A stretch of 64,000 nucleotides of DNA from Cristatella mucedo (GCA_009760855.2 WPIO01000023.1:1057501-1121500), one strand, 5' to 3'; shown: positions 11,451 to 58,459, numbered from the stretch's first letter. The notes: generated from the letters alone by a model not told the origin. Translations and numbers: made by a program.

Positions 11451-12889
11451 ATTGGAAATTCCAGGCGTCTCGCAAAGTGTTCCTAAAGTCAAGCTATACG
11501 ACATAATCTGCCCAGGTGCGTCTGAATGGTCAGTAAGGAATTGTGCGTTCGGCTTTTGAGCCACTTCAATCAGCAATATATTTATAGAAGCACTAAAATA
11601 TGATATGCATTACTGAATAAGGCGAACTAGAGTGTTTCTGTCACCGGAGACCTGCACAACCGGAGCAGGGTACTAGATGGGCTCAAGGAAGCAAGTGGTA
11701 GGCGAGGGATCCACTGGGGCATTTTTCAACTAGCTAGCAGCTCCCGATTCTCGCAATATGCTGGACAATTAATCGACGGATAAATATTTAATTGTAAACA
11801 GAAACCATTTCATGCCTGCGAAGCTTGCGGGCATAGGATGCACACAGGTCGCACTGCACAGAACTGAGGCCCCAGGCATTCGCGGGCAATGCAAACGGTT
11901 CCAAGACGAATTGGCAATGAACAAAGGTCATTTAAAATAACACGCTATCACATCAGTTTCCTATTACTGAAATGATATATCAATAAAAAACATGCACCTA
12001 TTTTATGCACCACGGATTTTAGACTAGCGCTCGTAGCTTTGGATCGTATATTGGAGCAAGAACTTCGCCACGTTGAATGTGGACTGCATGAAACCACAGT
12101 AGCGTAGTTTTAGGACTTCCCTTACGATTTCAAATTCCCGATATACAAAACTCTATTACATATACTATTTTTAAGTCTCGTTATTCTTTCGCCTTTAACC
12201 CACGTTTTCTAAATTCTCTGGTTTTCGTTAACTTAGCTCCCTCACTTCACTTTAAGTTCGCATGACGAAATGCAAGAAAGCTGACGGATGGAAAGCGAGC
12301 CTGTGATATAGTAGAATGCCATTAAAAAATAAGAACAACAACGTTAACCTCGATATCGTCGGAATTAACTAATTGCGCAGCTTTTGATAGTTTTGCTTTA
12401 TGTCGGCCGGCTGGGCACCCCAACTATGTATTGCATTAACGCTAGACACACTGGCACAACATGCTTTAACGGCATCGCAATCTTTAGCCTTGCTACAGTC
12501 TTCTCTAGCGTCGGACGCCAAGGTATAAAGTGCTTTCCGCCGTTGAAAATTTCCTACCTTAGTATCGGCGTCCCACCTTGCATATAAGGTCTGGTGCTCT
12601 TTTCCGCACGAGTAAACCATTCTCTGCTACCAACTGATGAATTGCTGTGGCTCCGGCGGCAGCAGTTCTAGTGGAGACTCGCGGTGACAGAGTGCGGACG
12701 CGAGCGGTACACGAGACTCAATCTTTATTTCTCTTAATGCGTAAATGTATGGGAGCTCGGTGAATCACAGCAGCTACGTCTAGAAATAAAAGGCACATTA
12801 GTGGCCTGACGCTGAGCTGCGTCGGCGGCTTAACTATTGGCCACAAGTGAGGAGTAGGCTGCACTGTGTCAATGGCGTAACCATTGCCG
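11451..12889. other. Intergenic, nothing recognised
   Basis: This stretch has mixed composition. From about 12620 it becomes less AT-rich and CpG-containing. The minus-strand frame at 12369-12620 has no similarity that I recognise. Confidence 0.4.
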
Positions 12890-12980
12890 CACGCGAGACA
12901 TACGCTGGTGACTGGGCGCGCTGCGCTAATTGCAGATTAAGTTCTCTTAGCGCGTTGTACGAATGAATTATTATAAAATG
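12890..12980 (+). mobile_element. SINE 3'-end fragment (family A tail)
   Basis: The stretch 'gattaagttctcttagcgcgttgtac' followed by 'gaattatta' is the 3' hairpin and A/T-rich tail that the family A SINEs carry at 26225-26270. The head is not readable here. Confidence 0.5.
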
Positions 12981-12999
12981 AATCGAGCATACGCATGTC

Positions 13000-13902
13000 A
13001 ATTATTGTTATTTTGATCGTGGGAGCATGTGACGCGCCCCGGGGTTTGATTGGTCGGCTGGTACTGTAGGGGCTCGTGGGCGAGTGATGGCGGTGCGATC
13101 CCACTAGCGAGTCGTTGCCTTGTCAACGACGGCTGTATTATATGATATAGCAGTCGTCGTGCGTGCTGCTCCGGAGCACGTGGCGTTAAAAGAGAGAAGA
13201 GAGTGGATAGCGTGTGTACAGGCCGACGCACAGGCAGAAAGTGAATTTCGCGGCAAGGAATGCGTCACGTGCTGGCAAGAGGCGCGCCCGTTGGGCGGAC
13301 GGAGCATCAGCGGCGGGGGGGGGGCGGAACCACGTGACGGCGATGACACGCCCACAGTAAACCCGTTATCAGTTTACTATTACAAAGCCTACTGTACAAG
13401 CAGCTGCTCCTTCATGACAGCCCGGCCGATCTGGCTCCTCCCCAAAATGTGGTGACGTAGTAGGCCGAACCGGAGAGGAGAAGTCGGCACAAATTTAGCG
13501 CTGATTTGAGAGGTATGTAAACGCAGGTTTAGGCGGCTGATAACCGCGGCAAAGCGTATGGTGCACAGGCTCGAGCGGAACCAAGGCGACCGTGACCTTG
13601 GTTAAGTCGCGTGCAGCCGCTCGCGTTTGGTGCCCGGTTCCTATTAGTGTGCTACGGCTTCCGTGTGTTTCGTAGGATCGGCTGTAAGTCGCCATTCAGA
13701 CAGAAGCGCGCGTTCGCAGCAAGAAGCCGAGATGCCTGACTATTTTCCGATCCGCTGCTCGTGAGGAGGCCTCGAAAACAGTATGCTATTCCAGCGCTTT
13801 ATTGCTGGCGTATAGTCTGCGACCTAGATCCCGGTTTTGGGGCACTCCCATTCAAGTCACTTGCGACCGCCGCACGAAACTCTCAGGCCTAACGCTCAGT
13901 TG
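13000..13902 (+). promoter_or_regulatory. Putative SAMHD1 promoter / 5' region with three E-boxes
   Basis: This stretch directly upstream of the start codon is GC- and CpG-rich compared with the rest of the window. It contains three CACGTG E-boxes at 13177-13182, 13266-13271 and 13331-13336; the last two sit in GTCACGTG and CACGTGAC contexts that bHLH-leucine-zipper factors prefer. A G-rich run lies at 13313-13324. No TATA box at a fixed distance is evident. The transcription start is not determinable from the sequence. Confidence 0.45.
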
Positions 13903-49895
<35,993 letters not shown>

Positions 49896-50551
49896 GCATT
49901 TTTATGTAGAGCATGTGCCCCATGTGTTTTGTGCCCCTTCTTTCTTATACCCTGGTTGCATCCAAATCGTGGGTATATGCATTGCGACGGCAGGGCAAGA
50001 CTTGTGCCTCTTTGACTTTGTGGCAAGCTCTAAGCGATTATAGCCTATCACATCGGTGATGTGGTAACACTCAACTGGTACTAGGCTATATCCAATCATG
50101 TGATTGAAAACCTGGTTGTTTTTTGTGTCCTTATGCGAGTCTCTTAATACATTATGCCAAATTGTTCTGCGTTTTTGCTTAGGTTTTCTTAAGTTTGATT
50201 GTTAGCGCTATGAAACATTATTCCATCGTCTTTCATAAACGTGTAGCAATATTTACAGATGTTTTTATTATTTGAATTGCAGTGCAAGTGCTCCTGCAAC
50301 TAGTTAAATTAGGTTGTGAGTCCTAAAAATTACTGCGACCCACGTGCGATTTCTGAAAGTGGGGAAATATAGTTTAATTTCACACAATAGACAAAGATTT
50401 TTCCGAATTACTCAAATTTGTATACAACTGAGTGGTCACGCTCATTGCAAGTGGCCTTCCGTGCCCTGTCCCAGCGAGTAGCCTGGCACTTTCGAGCCAC
50501 TATCTCCCTGCCATTTCCAAAATTAGCAGTGCAAAGCTGTGGTCTCGATAT
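49896..50551 (+). other. SAMHD1: SAMHD1 3' UTR and downstream
   Basis: There is no coding content. No AATAAA or ATTAAA occurs between the stop and 50600; the first such signals (50602-50613) fall inside the palindrome that follows. The real poly(A) site is therefore uncertain. Confidence 0.5.
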
Positions 50552-50728
50552 TAGATATAAAATGAATGGTGTGTAGCCTAGGGCTCATTCGAATGACGTC
50601 ATCAATTAAATAAACCGTCCTCCGATAAACAATCTCGCTATCGCTCGATCGTTTCTCATCGTCCGATTTATTTAATGGCTGCCGTCATTCTCGAGACCCT
50701 ATTCTCCATACCCTTCATTTTATATCTA
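50552..50728. repeat. 177-bp near-palindrome at the left edge of the right viral element
   Basis: The left arm starts TAGATATAAAATGAA and the right arm ends TTCATTTTATATCTA. The arms continue to pair imperfectly through 'gaatgacg' / 'cgtcattc' and 'attaaataaa' / 'tttatttaat' to a centre near 50640. About 60 bp per arm pair clearly, and the central 50 bp only in part. It is either a palindromic MITE or a hairpin-type end of the viral element that starts right after it. Confidence 0.85.
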
Positions 50729-50821
50729 CTTGGAGTTGTGTTAAGTTGATATGACTATATAAGAGTAAAAAATATCTGCAATTAATTAAATATTTACTTA
50801 AATAAATTGTCTATCTTTTAT

Positions 50822-53800
50822 ATGTCCCAAAACATTGATTACTTTATGCGACAAGAGGGTGAAGAATTTAGCGATCACGCAAAACGTATTAGAGAAGAAG
50901 TAAGAAAACGTACAGGTCTTCTTCCAAAAGATCCTTTCTCAAAGGATATTTTAGATGCAATTGTTGCAAGTTTAAGAACACCAACAGTTATAAAACTAGA
51001 TCCTATTGCTAAGAAAACTGTTAAGACTAATAGTGGCCGGTCTTTCAATAGAGAGTCTAAGAGATTAATGAAAATACAAGAAATAGGTTTGTTTTTTAGG
51101 AATAGCTTCTTCAGATGGTAAATCTTTAGATTATGAATATATTGGATTAGAAAAGAATGTAACTGATGTTGATGTAGTATATGATAAGGTTGGAGCAGAA
51201 TTGAAATTAGTTATTAAAGAATTACTTAAAAACAAGAGTTACTTAAAAATGAACCTTGTTATTTCACCTATTTTAGCCTCAGAAAGTGGTGCATTTAATT
51301 ATCATCCATTTGCAGGAGTAATTAATTCAAAAATAAATAGAGTTTCGGATATTGATAGAATAATTAGAACGCAATATGCTGCTTTTAAAATGTGAGTTGA
51401 AGAATGGTTATAAAAATGTTCTCATTGGACTATAATTGGTATTAATGCTAATTATGCAAAGTTTTCTTATTTTCGACATAAATTCGGTGGTAGTTATTTA
51501 CCAATGCCAGAAGGATTAGAAAAGAAGAGATAAACAATTAGTTTAAAGAATGAATCAGATAATCTTTGTGCTTTAGGGTGTGTGTTAAGGTTTCTTCATT
51601 GGAGGGATAATCATCCAGAATCTCCCGCTGATTTAAGAGAAATAGTACGTGAAAAATACTCTCAACATCTAAAGAGAATAGAAGAACTGTTTAACGTCAA
51701 GTAAAATTATCCTTCAAATGTATTAAACGTTGTTGACATTCCACATTTAGCAGAATTATTTAAACAACTATTAATGTTTATGAATATGATAATAAAATTC
51801 CAACTCCACTTATAGTAGTTGATGAAGAAAGAGAGAAACACTTCCATCTTTTTTATGGTACTCCATATAAAAGCAACTTATGTAATTATTAAAAACTTTA
51901 ATGGTTTATGTAGAAGTAGCAAAGGTTATGGAACACAGCTTACTTGTAAAAGATGTTTGTGTAGATTTTACTCTAAAGATAAACTAGAATCACATGTTGA
52001 TGCTTGCAAACGTGGAAATGGTGGCAAATATAGAATAAGAATGCCAAGTGCAGATAGCAAAAAAGGAGATAAATGTTATTTTAAAGATTATTTGAAAACA
52101 TTATGGTGTCCTTATGTTATTTATTATCTTATGCAGATTTTGAATATTTACTGACAAGTGTTAGAAAAACAGATAAAAAAGATCCTACTACACTACAAGG
52201 TACTTTTCAAATGCATACTCCTTATTCATCTGCTTATACTATTATTAATTATGAAGGAAAACAAAGAACATTTAAATTATTCAATAGTCCTAATATGGTT
52301 AGAGATCTATTAAAAAGTTTATTAGAAGTTGAAAAAGAAAAGATGAAATGCAACATATTCTTGATAAATACAATAAATTTGATTATAGTAGTTTTGAAAA
52401 AGATGGAGATTTTGAGAATTTGTTATATTTGTGGTTTAGATTTAGATGGTGATAAAGTCTTGGATCACTGTCACATGACAGGAAATTATAGGGATGCTGC
52501 TCATAATGTTTGCAATTTAAATGTTAGTATCAATCCTAAGAAGTTTAAATTTCCAGTGTTTCCTCACAACTTAAAGGTTATGATTCACATTTATTAGTGC
52601 AAGAGTTTCTAGACTTAAAACTAAATAAAAAAGTTATTGCTAATAACATGGAGAAATACATAAACATAGAAATTGGTTCACTTAGTTTTAAAGACTCTTT
52701 ACAAATGTTGCAAAAAGGCTTAGCAGATCTTGTCAATAATGTTGTTAAATCAGGAAAGCCTTTAGAACAAACAAGTTACTATGGTAGATGATAAAGAATT
52801 TGATCTACTAAAACAAAAAGATATATTGCCATTTGAGTGTATGGATTCATTTTCAAGACTAAATGAAAAAGCACTACCTCCAATTAAAAGTTTGTATAGT
52901 CCATTAAATGATACAAACATAGATGATTAAGATTATGATCGTGTTAAGAAAGTTTGGGAATTGATAAAAAAAATAGATCCTGATACAGCAGATACATTGA
53001 AAAAGTATAGTGATATTTATCTCACTATGGATACCAGCTAATTTCCTAACAGCACCAGGTTTAACATGGTCTGCTGGTTTGAGATTTTAAAAGGTTAAAC
53101 TAGATTTATTAACAAACTTTTAACATTTTTACTTCTATGAGAGTGCAATAAGAGGAGGAATAACACAAGCATCGTGTAGACATATTAAAGCAAACAATGA
53201 GATGGCTTCTAATTATGATAGTACTAAAGAAAATAGTGAGCTGCTTTATGTTGATGCAAACTCATTATATGCTACAGCAATGACACAACCACTTCCAATT
53301 TCTAATTCAAGTTTTTAGATAATAAACAAATAAAAAAGTTTACAAATAAGAAGATATTAGCATTAAAAGAATATGCTGAAACATGTTATGCTTTTGAAGT
53401 AGATATGCATTGTCCAAATGCCTTACACGACGTTCATTCTGATTATCCTATTTTACCGATTAGAAGGAAAGTAGATGTTGAAGAATATTCTTATTATCAA
53501 AAGAAATCATTAATTAAAGACAGAAAGAAAAAAATAGATAATTGCGAAAGTAAAGTAGAAAAACTTATAGTTGATCTAGAACCAAGGGTTAAATATGTTA
53601 TTCATTATAGAAATCTACAACTTGCAATTATAGAGATTATGTATGATACAAAGATACATAGAGTAATGAGTTTTACACAAAGTAAATGATTAAATGGATA
53701 TATACTTAATAACATTGCTAGAAGAAAAGAAGCAAAAGATTAGTTAGAAAAAGAATATTATAAACTTAAAAACAATGCACTCTTTGGCAAGACAATGAAA

Positions 53801-54720
53801 AATATTAGAGAACGAGTAAACATTGAACTGTTTGACTTAAAATATGATAAGGATGTCGCACTTTCAGATAAAAGAGTAATGAGTGCAAGATTTAAAGATA
53901 GGAGATTGTTTAATCAAAATTTAGTTGGAATTGAAACGACAAAAGCAGAGATCTGTCTTGATAAACCTATGTACTTAGGGTTTACGATTTTAGATATTTC
54001 AAAACTAATAATGCGAGATTTCTATTTAAAGACAATAAAAGATTATTATAATGATAAAATAGCACTTGCATATACTGACACTGACTCACTAGTAATGGAA
54101 ATAAAAACTAATAATGTTTGTAGAGATTGATAGATTATTTAGACTACCTAGATGTATCTGGTTATCCTAAGAATCAAGATATATGGAAACTAGAAGGAGC
54201 TGAAAAGATTATACCTGCCAATAAAGGAAGTCTAGGTAAGTTCAAAGATGAAATATGTGAAAAATATTCAATAGATCCAAGAACAAAAGATTTCCTCAAG
54301 GATGAGAAAGGTGTTATGATTTAAAAATCAATTGTACTTGATGATGGAGTTTTCTTAAGACCAAAACTGTATTCAATGCCGATAGCTTGTTAAGAAAGAT
54401 AAAGGAATAGAAGTTAAATCTGCAGTTGAAAAAGCAAAAGGAACAAAGAAAGATGTAGTAAAAAATGTTTAACGCATTCCGATTATGTTGAATGACTTCA
54501 AATAGGCTATGATGTTTATTGCAATCAATCAAGATTTCAATCGAAAAACCACTAAGTTTATACTATTACACCATCTAAGAAAGCGCTATCAGCGTTTGAC
54601 TTAAAACGATATTGGTTAGATTGTGGAATTCATAGTTACGCTTACGGTCACTATAAAATAAAAGAAACAGCTGGAAAATGTTCTCAATGTTTTAATATAG
54701 ATGCCAAAACGAAAGAATGA
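50822..54720 (+). pseudogene. Protein-primed family B DNA polymerase, decayed
   Basis: The ATG is at 50822. The first ~270 nt encode a basic helical part of unclear role (possibly a separate small gene). A C-x2-C...H-x3-C zinc-finger motif lies near 51945-52005. An exonuclease-like A-D-F-E is at 52133-52145. A C-x2-C...D-H-C-H-x-T-G-x-Y-R-x-A-A-H-x-x-C-N-L segment (52425-52520, endonuclease VII-like fold) is followed by H-N-L-K. Polymerase motif A (D-A-N-S-L-Y-A) lies near 53253, motif B (N-A-L-F-G-K-T-M) near 53775 and motif C (Y-T-D-T-D-S-L) at 54070-54093. The C-terminal L-S-A-F-D-x-K-R-Y and A-Y-G-H-Y lie near 54585-54655. This layout is typical of Polinton polymerases. At least eight frameshifts or stops break it, so it is not functional. 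Confidence 0.92.
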
Positions 54721-54872
54721 AGACAACAAACAAAATGTAAAGAAAATTAGATTTGCAGATAAAGAGAAAATGGAAGTAGATACAAAAATACGTTAATAGG
54801 CAAGAAGAAATAGATCTATTCAACTCACAAGAGAAATTAAATATAAGTTATACAAATTTTCCACTATTTTAG
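54702..54872 (+). pseudogene. Small basic protein, interrupted
   Basis: The ATG at 54702 overlaps the polymerase end. About 31 residues start M-P-K-R-K-N and are rich in Lys. They reach a stop near 54797, and a shifted frame continues to the stop at 54872. The K-R-K start resembles a nuclear signal. No family recognised; it could be a chance frame. Confidence 0.35.
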
Positions 54873-54873
54873 G

Positions 54874-55143
54874 ATGGACCAAGAAAGCCAAGATGTTTTC
54901 CAATTTTCTGAAGGGGAAGGCGTAGAAGATTCTATTGATATTACAACTTCTGATAGCGACTGTAACTATCTATCAGATGATTCAGAAGAAGATCCTGACT
55001 ACGTTCCTAAAACAGAATCTGAATCCAAAACGGATTCTTATGCTAGTGAAGAAGGTGATATAAGTCTTGAAGAACTTCTATTTGGTAAACAATGTGAAGA
55101 TGAAGTATTTGAAAGTGAAGAGAGTGATGTAAGTTTTGATTAA
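54874..55143 (+). CDS. Acidic 89-residue protein
   Basis: An intact frame from ATG 54874 to TAA 55143. The protein is extremely acidic and Ser-rich (blocks such as D-D-S-E-E-D-P-D and E-S-E-S-K), with no hydrophobic core. It starts two bases after the stop of the small basic gene. Low-complexity acidic proteins in DNA viruses often act as transcription or host-interaction factors, but here this is only an impression. It is one of the few undamaged frames in the element. Confidence 0.6.
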   Translation: MDQESQDVFQFSEGEGVEDSIDITTSDSDCNYLSDDSEEDPDYVPKTESESKTDSYASEEGDISLEELLFGKQCEDEVFESEESDVSFD

Positions 55144-55180
55144 TTTTAATTAAACAAAATTATTTTTACTTATATAGAAA

Positions 55181-55214
55181 ATGGGTGTCTCAAGAATTCT
55201 TAGCTGTTAACAAT
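55181..55214 (+). pseudogene. Orphan viral start: promoter motif plus very short frame
   Basis: A perfect TATATAGAAA (55171-55180) abuts an ATG at 55181, but the frame stops after nine codons. It is either a gene lost by mutation or a start whose frame was shifted. It runs towards the convergent fibre-like gene. A 20-bp direct repeat (two copies of 'tggtgtaatttgttg' plus flank) lies at 55246-55285. Confidence 0.4.
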
Positions 55215-55850
55215 CTAGAGAAATGGCAATAAGAATGTGTTTATTTGGTGTAATTTGTTGTAACCTGGTGTAATTTGTTGCAACGAAACACTTGACCCAC
55301 TACTACCATTAGCAGTAATATTAAGTCCGAACATATCAAGTTTGAATAAAGTAGTATAAGTACTAGAACTCAATCCCAAATATCTGAATCCTACTTGTTT
55401 ACTATTATCAACATATTGTTTTGTTACAACATCAGAATCTTTTTAATTTATAATATTCTTATTTCCCATGTCAATACTTGCCATTGCTTTACCTTGAAAC
55501 ACTTGTGTCATGCTCTTTAACAATCCATAGTTTATTACTTTATAAGGTCTTAAATCTGAGTAAACATTACCATCAGCAGAATTACCTGATATATTAATAA
55601 CATACTTAGAATTAAGTTGTGACATCATTTTTGCACCACTCTTTTGAAGCAATCCTGATAAAGTTGATGCTGTTGCTAATTCACCAGTAGCATTAGAAAT
55701 AACACTACCGCCAAAGTTTGAACAAAGTCCATATCAAATCTTATTGCATCACGATCATTAAAAGGAAAGCCTAAGTTAGTAACTCTATTATTATTTGCAT
55801 CAAGATCACTATAAACATTTCCATTAATTTTTCTTACCTATTCCATTAAT
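55215..55850 (-). pseudogene. Fibre/spike-like protein, decayed
   Basis: Two segments show the repeat seen in many phage and viral fibres, a 'Met/Leu-x-x-N-x-x-I/V-x-N-L...D-x-A/V...K-x-Y-V-D' pattern. One is L-D-A-N-N-N-R-V-T-N-L near 55790; the other is M-G-N-K-N-I-I-N near 55455 followed by T-K-Q-Y-V-D near 55420. A G-N-V-Y-S-D-L motif occurs twice (near 55560 and 55815), preceding or between these units. The C-terminal part is Gly/Ser-rich. At least two frameshifts or stops break the frame, and the start near 55848 is damaged. By analogy it would be a trimeric attachment protein on the virion; that is inference from the repeat pattern. Confidence 0.6.
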
Positions 55851-55868
55851 TATAATATACGAAGAATA

Positions 55869-56056
55869 AAAAAGATAAAGGCGTTTCTGAAGATATAAAA
55901 GAAGGGGTTAGTAGAGCCAAAGAAGTTGTGTCAGGTATTACAACTGCAACTGAAGTAGGATCAAAAGCAGTGATAAAAGTAGCACCTAAAATTGCAATGA
56001 AACTGCCACTACAAGCATCAAATAAAATAGCAAAGATGGTTCCAAAAGTATTATAA
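55869..56056 (+). pseudogene. Small helical Lys/Ala-rich protein
   Basis: A frame of about 62 codons ending at TAA 56056, rich in Lys, Ala and Val, with amphipathic character. The expected ATG appears as ATA next to a TATACGAA version of the viral start motif, suggesting a lost start codon. Family unknown; it may be the N-terminal part of the next gene. Confidence 0.4.
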
Positions 56057-56986
56057 TCATTTAAAGTTTTTGGATCTGCTACTAACGCATAGGGGAATTC
56101 TACCTGGTGTTACAGGAATTGTTGATCTTGGTCTAGTTATAAAAGAAATTGTAGATGATATTGCCTCAGGTAAATACGGACAAGTATTTTGGAAGACAGT
56201 GGCAGGAAAAAGGACTCTCAAAAATGGTTGCAAGTTTAGGATTAAGATTTTACATACATGCAATTTTACTTGAAGCAGAGAATACAAATAGTGATTGGTA
56301 TTTAAACCTAGTAAGTTTTCATCTGATGTTTTGGTGAGAAAGTTACTTGGGATGCAACACAATTAGATCGAATATCTTGGAAAAAGAATTTCTTAGAAAT
56401 GAGAAGTAGAGGTATATTGTCTGCTATTTCTGTAATTATAGCTTCTATCGCAAGTGTGATAGGAACAGTAGGATTAGCAGTAAGTATAACTGTTGCAGTT
56501 GCAAGTCTAATAAAGAAAATAGTAGATGAGACAATGTATACATCGCGAGCACCACCTATGAATACCCATGAGGAAAGAATGAATGCTTTGAGTCTGCAGA
56601 GTGAAAGATTGAAAAATGCAATTACAGATATTAGAAATATAATAGAACTATTGGATACAGGTGTTGATATTGATTTAAGTGAAAAGGTACACAATTCAAA
56701 AGTAAAAAACAGATTAGAGTACTTGAATACAGGAAGAGATTTAGTTGAAAAATCTGGTGTTAGCTATACTGGAGAATTAAAACGAGATATAAAAAGGGTA
56801 GAAGCTTCAACTGTAGGTGGTCGTTAAACGTGTGATTACAAAGTAGGTGGTCGTAAAACGTGTGATTACAAAGCGGAGAGTGCAATACTTTTAGCAAATC
56901 TGTTTGCACAAGGTAAAAGTCAAGAAGAAATACATTCAGAAGTATTTAAATTACGTGATGAGCTCAAAAAGAGATGTCGCAACTAG
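56057..56986 (+). pseudogene. Membrane-spanning protein of unknown function, decayed
   Basis: Pieces in shifting frames include G-V-T-G-I-V-D-L-G-L (about 56105) and a long open part (56399-56826) with a hydrophobic stretch of some 30 residues near 56415-56515. The stretch is rich in Ile, Ala, Val and Ser and fits one or two membrane helices. A hydrophilic coiled region follows. The TAA at 56824 is a Lys codon changed in the first of two 30-bp tandem units (56813-56872); after it the frame stays open to TAG 56986. The gene therefore probably ran to 56986. No family recognised. A virion membrane or membrane-active protein is possible. Confidence 0.5.
56813..56872. repeat. 30-bp in-frame tandem duplication
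   Basis: Two adjacent 30-bp units (56813-56842 and 56843-56872) differ at one base. That base turns a Lys codon into a stop in the first unit. Confidence 0.92.
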
Positions 56987-57567
56987 TAATCTGTGTAACG
57001 AATAATTGTATTGTCTTCTGTAAGTGTATAATAAAAGTTTAATCGTGTGAATTGCAAGTGAAGACGTATTGCTTTAAGATCTCTTGCTACAGCTGCTTCC
57101 TCTGGGTCATCGAAAAGACCTAGGTGATATTGATGTTTATCTATGCAAATATATGATCTGTATTTGCTTAATTTTCTTTCAAAGCTAACACCCAAAAAAT
57201 TAGAAGTATTATCACATCGTTTTCTTTTATTTCTACAGTTTTCAATGATTTGCAATTCTTAAATTTGAAATTATATTGTCAGATTTGATTAAATTGATGT
57301 GATCAATATCAAATATTGGCATTTCTCTGTTACAAATGAGCCAAGCAATTCGATGAGCTTGGTAAATTTTTCCATCTATACGTATAATTCTATAACCTCT
57401 ATGATGTATTGACCCTGCTTCTTCTCCAGATCTTGCAGAACCACCTCTATCTAACTTCCAGACAAATTTTCCACTATAAGGATTATAATCCAAAAGCTCC
57501 ATCACTCTTTCACGAAATATATAGTAGCATCATCAATTTTAGTAGTACAAACTTCATCAAAAGACAT
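56983..57567 (-). pseudogene. HNH endonuclease with AP2 domain, frameshifted
   Basis: The ATG at 57567 abuts a TATATAGAAA motif. After a frameshift near 57505, the HNH part has Y-N-P-x-S-G-x-F-x-W, a G-Y-x-x-I-x-I-D-G segment, A-H-R-I-A-W and D-I-D-H-I-N, all typical of HNH homing-type nucleases. Then an AP2-like DNA-binding part has S-N-F-L-G-V-S-F and A-x-A-R-D-x-K-A at 57095-57200. A second frame change separates the two domains near 57242. Such nucleases spread as selfish genes in phages and large viruses. The gene ends convergently with the membrane-protein gene, whose stop overlaps it. Confidence 0.85.
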
Positions 57568-57603
57568 TTCTATATACTGTTTTTATCTGCTTAAAATAAT
57601 TCA

Positions 57604-58390
57604 ATGAATATAGAATAGAATACAATGAGACAAAACTTGCTCTCTCAGAACATCAAGTAAAACTATTGCACAGATCTAAAGAACCTGTCTCAATTCGTTT
57701 AAAACATGGAGATCTATCTGGCAACGTTCCAATTCTTCTTACTAATACTCGACTAAAAAGAATAGGAAAATGTAAAGCAAAAGGAATTAGATTACAATTG
57801 AACTTATCTATTAAACAACTTAAACAAAATAGAAAAGCTGGTTATGGTTTAGTTGATTTCATAAAAAAACTTAATGGTAACCGTGAAATGCATATGCGTT
57901 TGCCAGCAGGAGTAAAATCAGAATTTGTTCCAAATGGAAATTTTAATAATACTAATAAATATAGTTATGCTGGACCGGGTACAAAATTTACTCAAAGGAT
58001 GGAAGAGGGCTATACCGGGGTCAATGTCCTCGATAAATCAGCGCTTATTCATGATCATACATATACTGAGACAAGTTCTATGTCAGAACCTTGAAGAACA
58101 GAGATACGAAATTTATCTAATCTGGTACTTGCAGAATCTGCTGCTCGTATTGCTCTTGATCCACGTCAGCCTTCTTATGTACGTGAAGATGCAAAAACTG
58201 TTGCAGCAGTTATGGCAGCAAAAAGTAAGTTAGGTTTGGGTCTTGGTGGTATGTTAAACGAATCATTTGCTACTGATTTCTTAAAAGATAAAGTTAGTAA
58301 TCCTGCAAGTTTGAATAAGATAAAAAACAATGCTAGAGGTATTGCCGATAAAATGTTTGATATCACTAGAAAAAAGATAGAAAAAAATTA
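57604..58390 (+). pseudogene. pX-like / phospholipase A2 virion protein, decayed
   Basis: The ATG is at 57604 and the frame shifts once before 57666. The N-terminal half has P-V-S-I-R-L-K-H-x-D-L and a later basic, core-protein-like segment, as in Polinton and adenovirus pX-like proteins. At 57964-58060 lie Y-A-G-P-G-T and H-D-H-T-Y. Y-A-G-P-G-T matches the Ca-binding loop and H-D-x-x-Y the catalytic site of parvovirus-type phospholipase A2. A stop follows at 58094, then shifted frames continue to 58390 with a Gly-rich and helical end. In parvoviruses this enzyme opens endosomal membranes during entry. The same use here is inference. Confidence 0.8.
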
Positions 58391-58459
58391 ACTAATCTAA
58401 TTTTTATTTTGTTTATTGTTATAGATGTCTTTGTTTTTTGTTTATTGTTTTATTTTTTA

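Noticed and set aside
12369-12620. 83-codon minus-strand frame upstream of SAMHD1
   Set aside because: No recognisable domain and no splice partners; probably chance.
13837-13902. Extension of SAMHD1 upstream of the ATG at 13903
   Set aside because: The frame is open back to a stop at 13825, but its first codon is TTG and no ATG occurs, so translation most likely begins at 13903.
50822-54720. Alternative genetic code explaining the stops in the polymerase
   Set aside because: TAA, TAG and TGA all occur in frame and are accompanied by true frameshifts, which indicates pseudogene decay.
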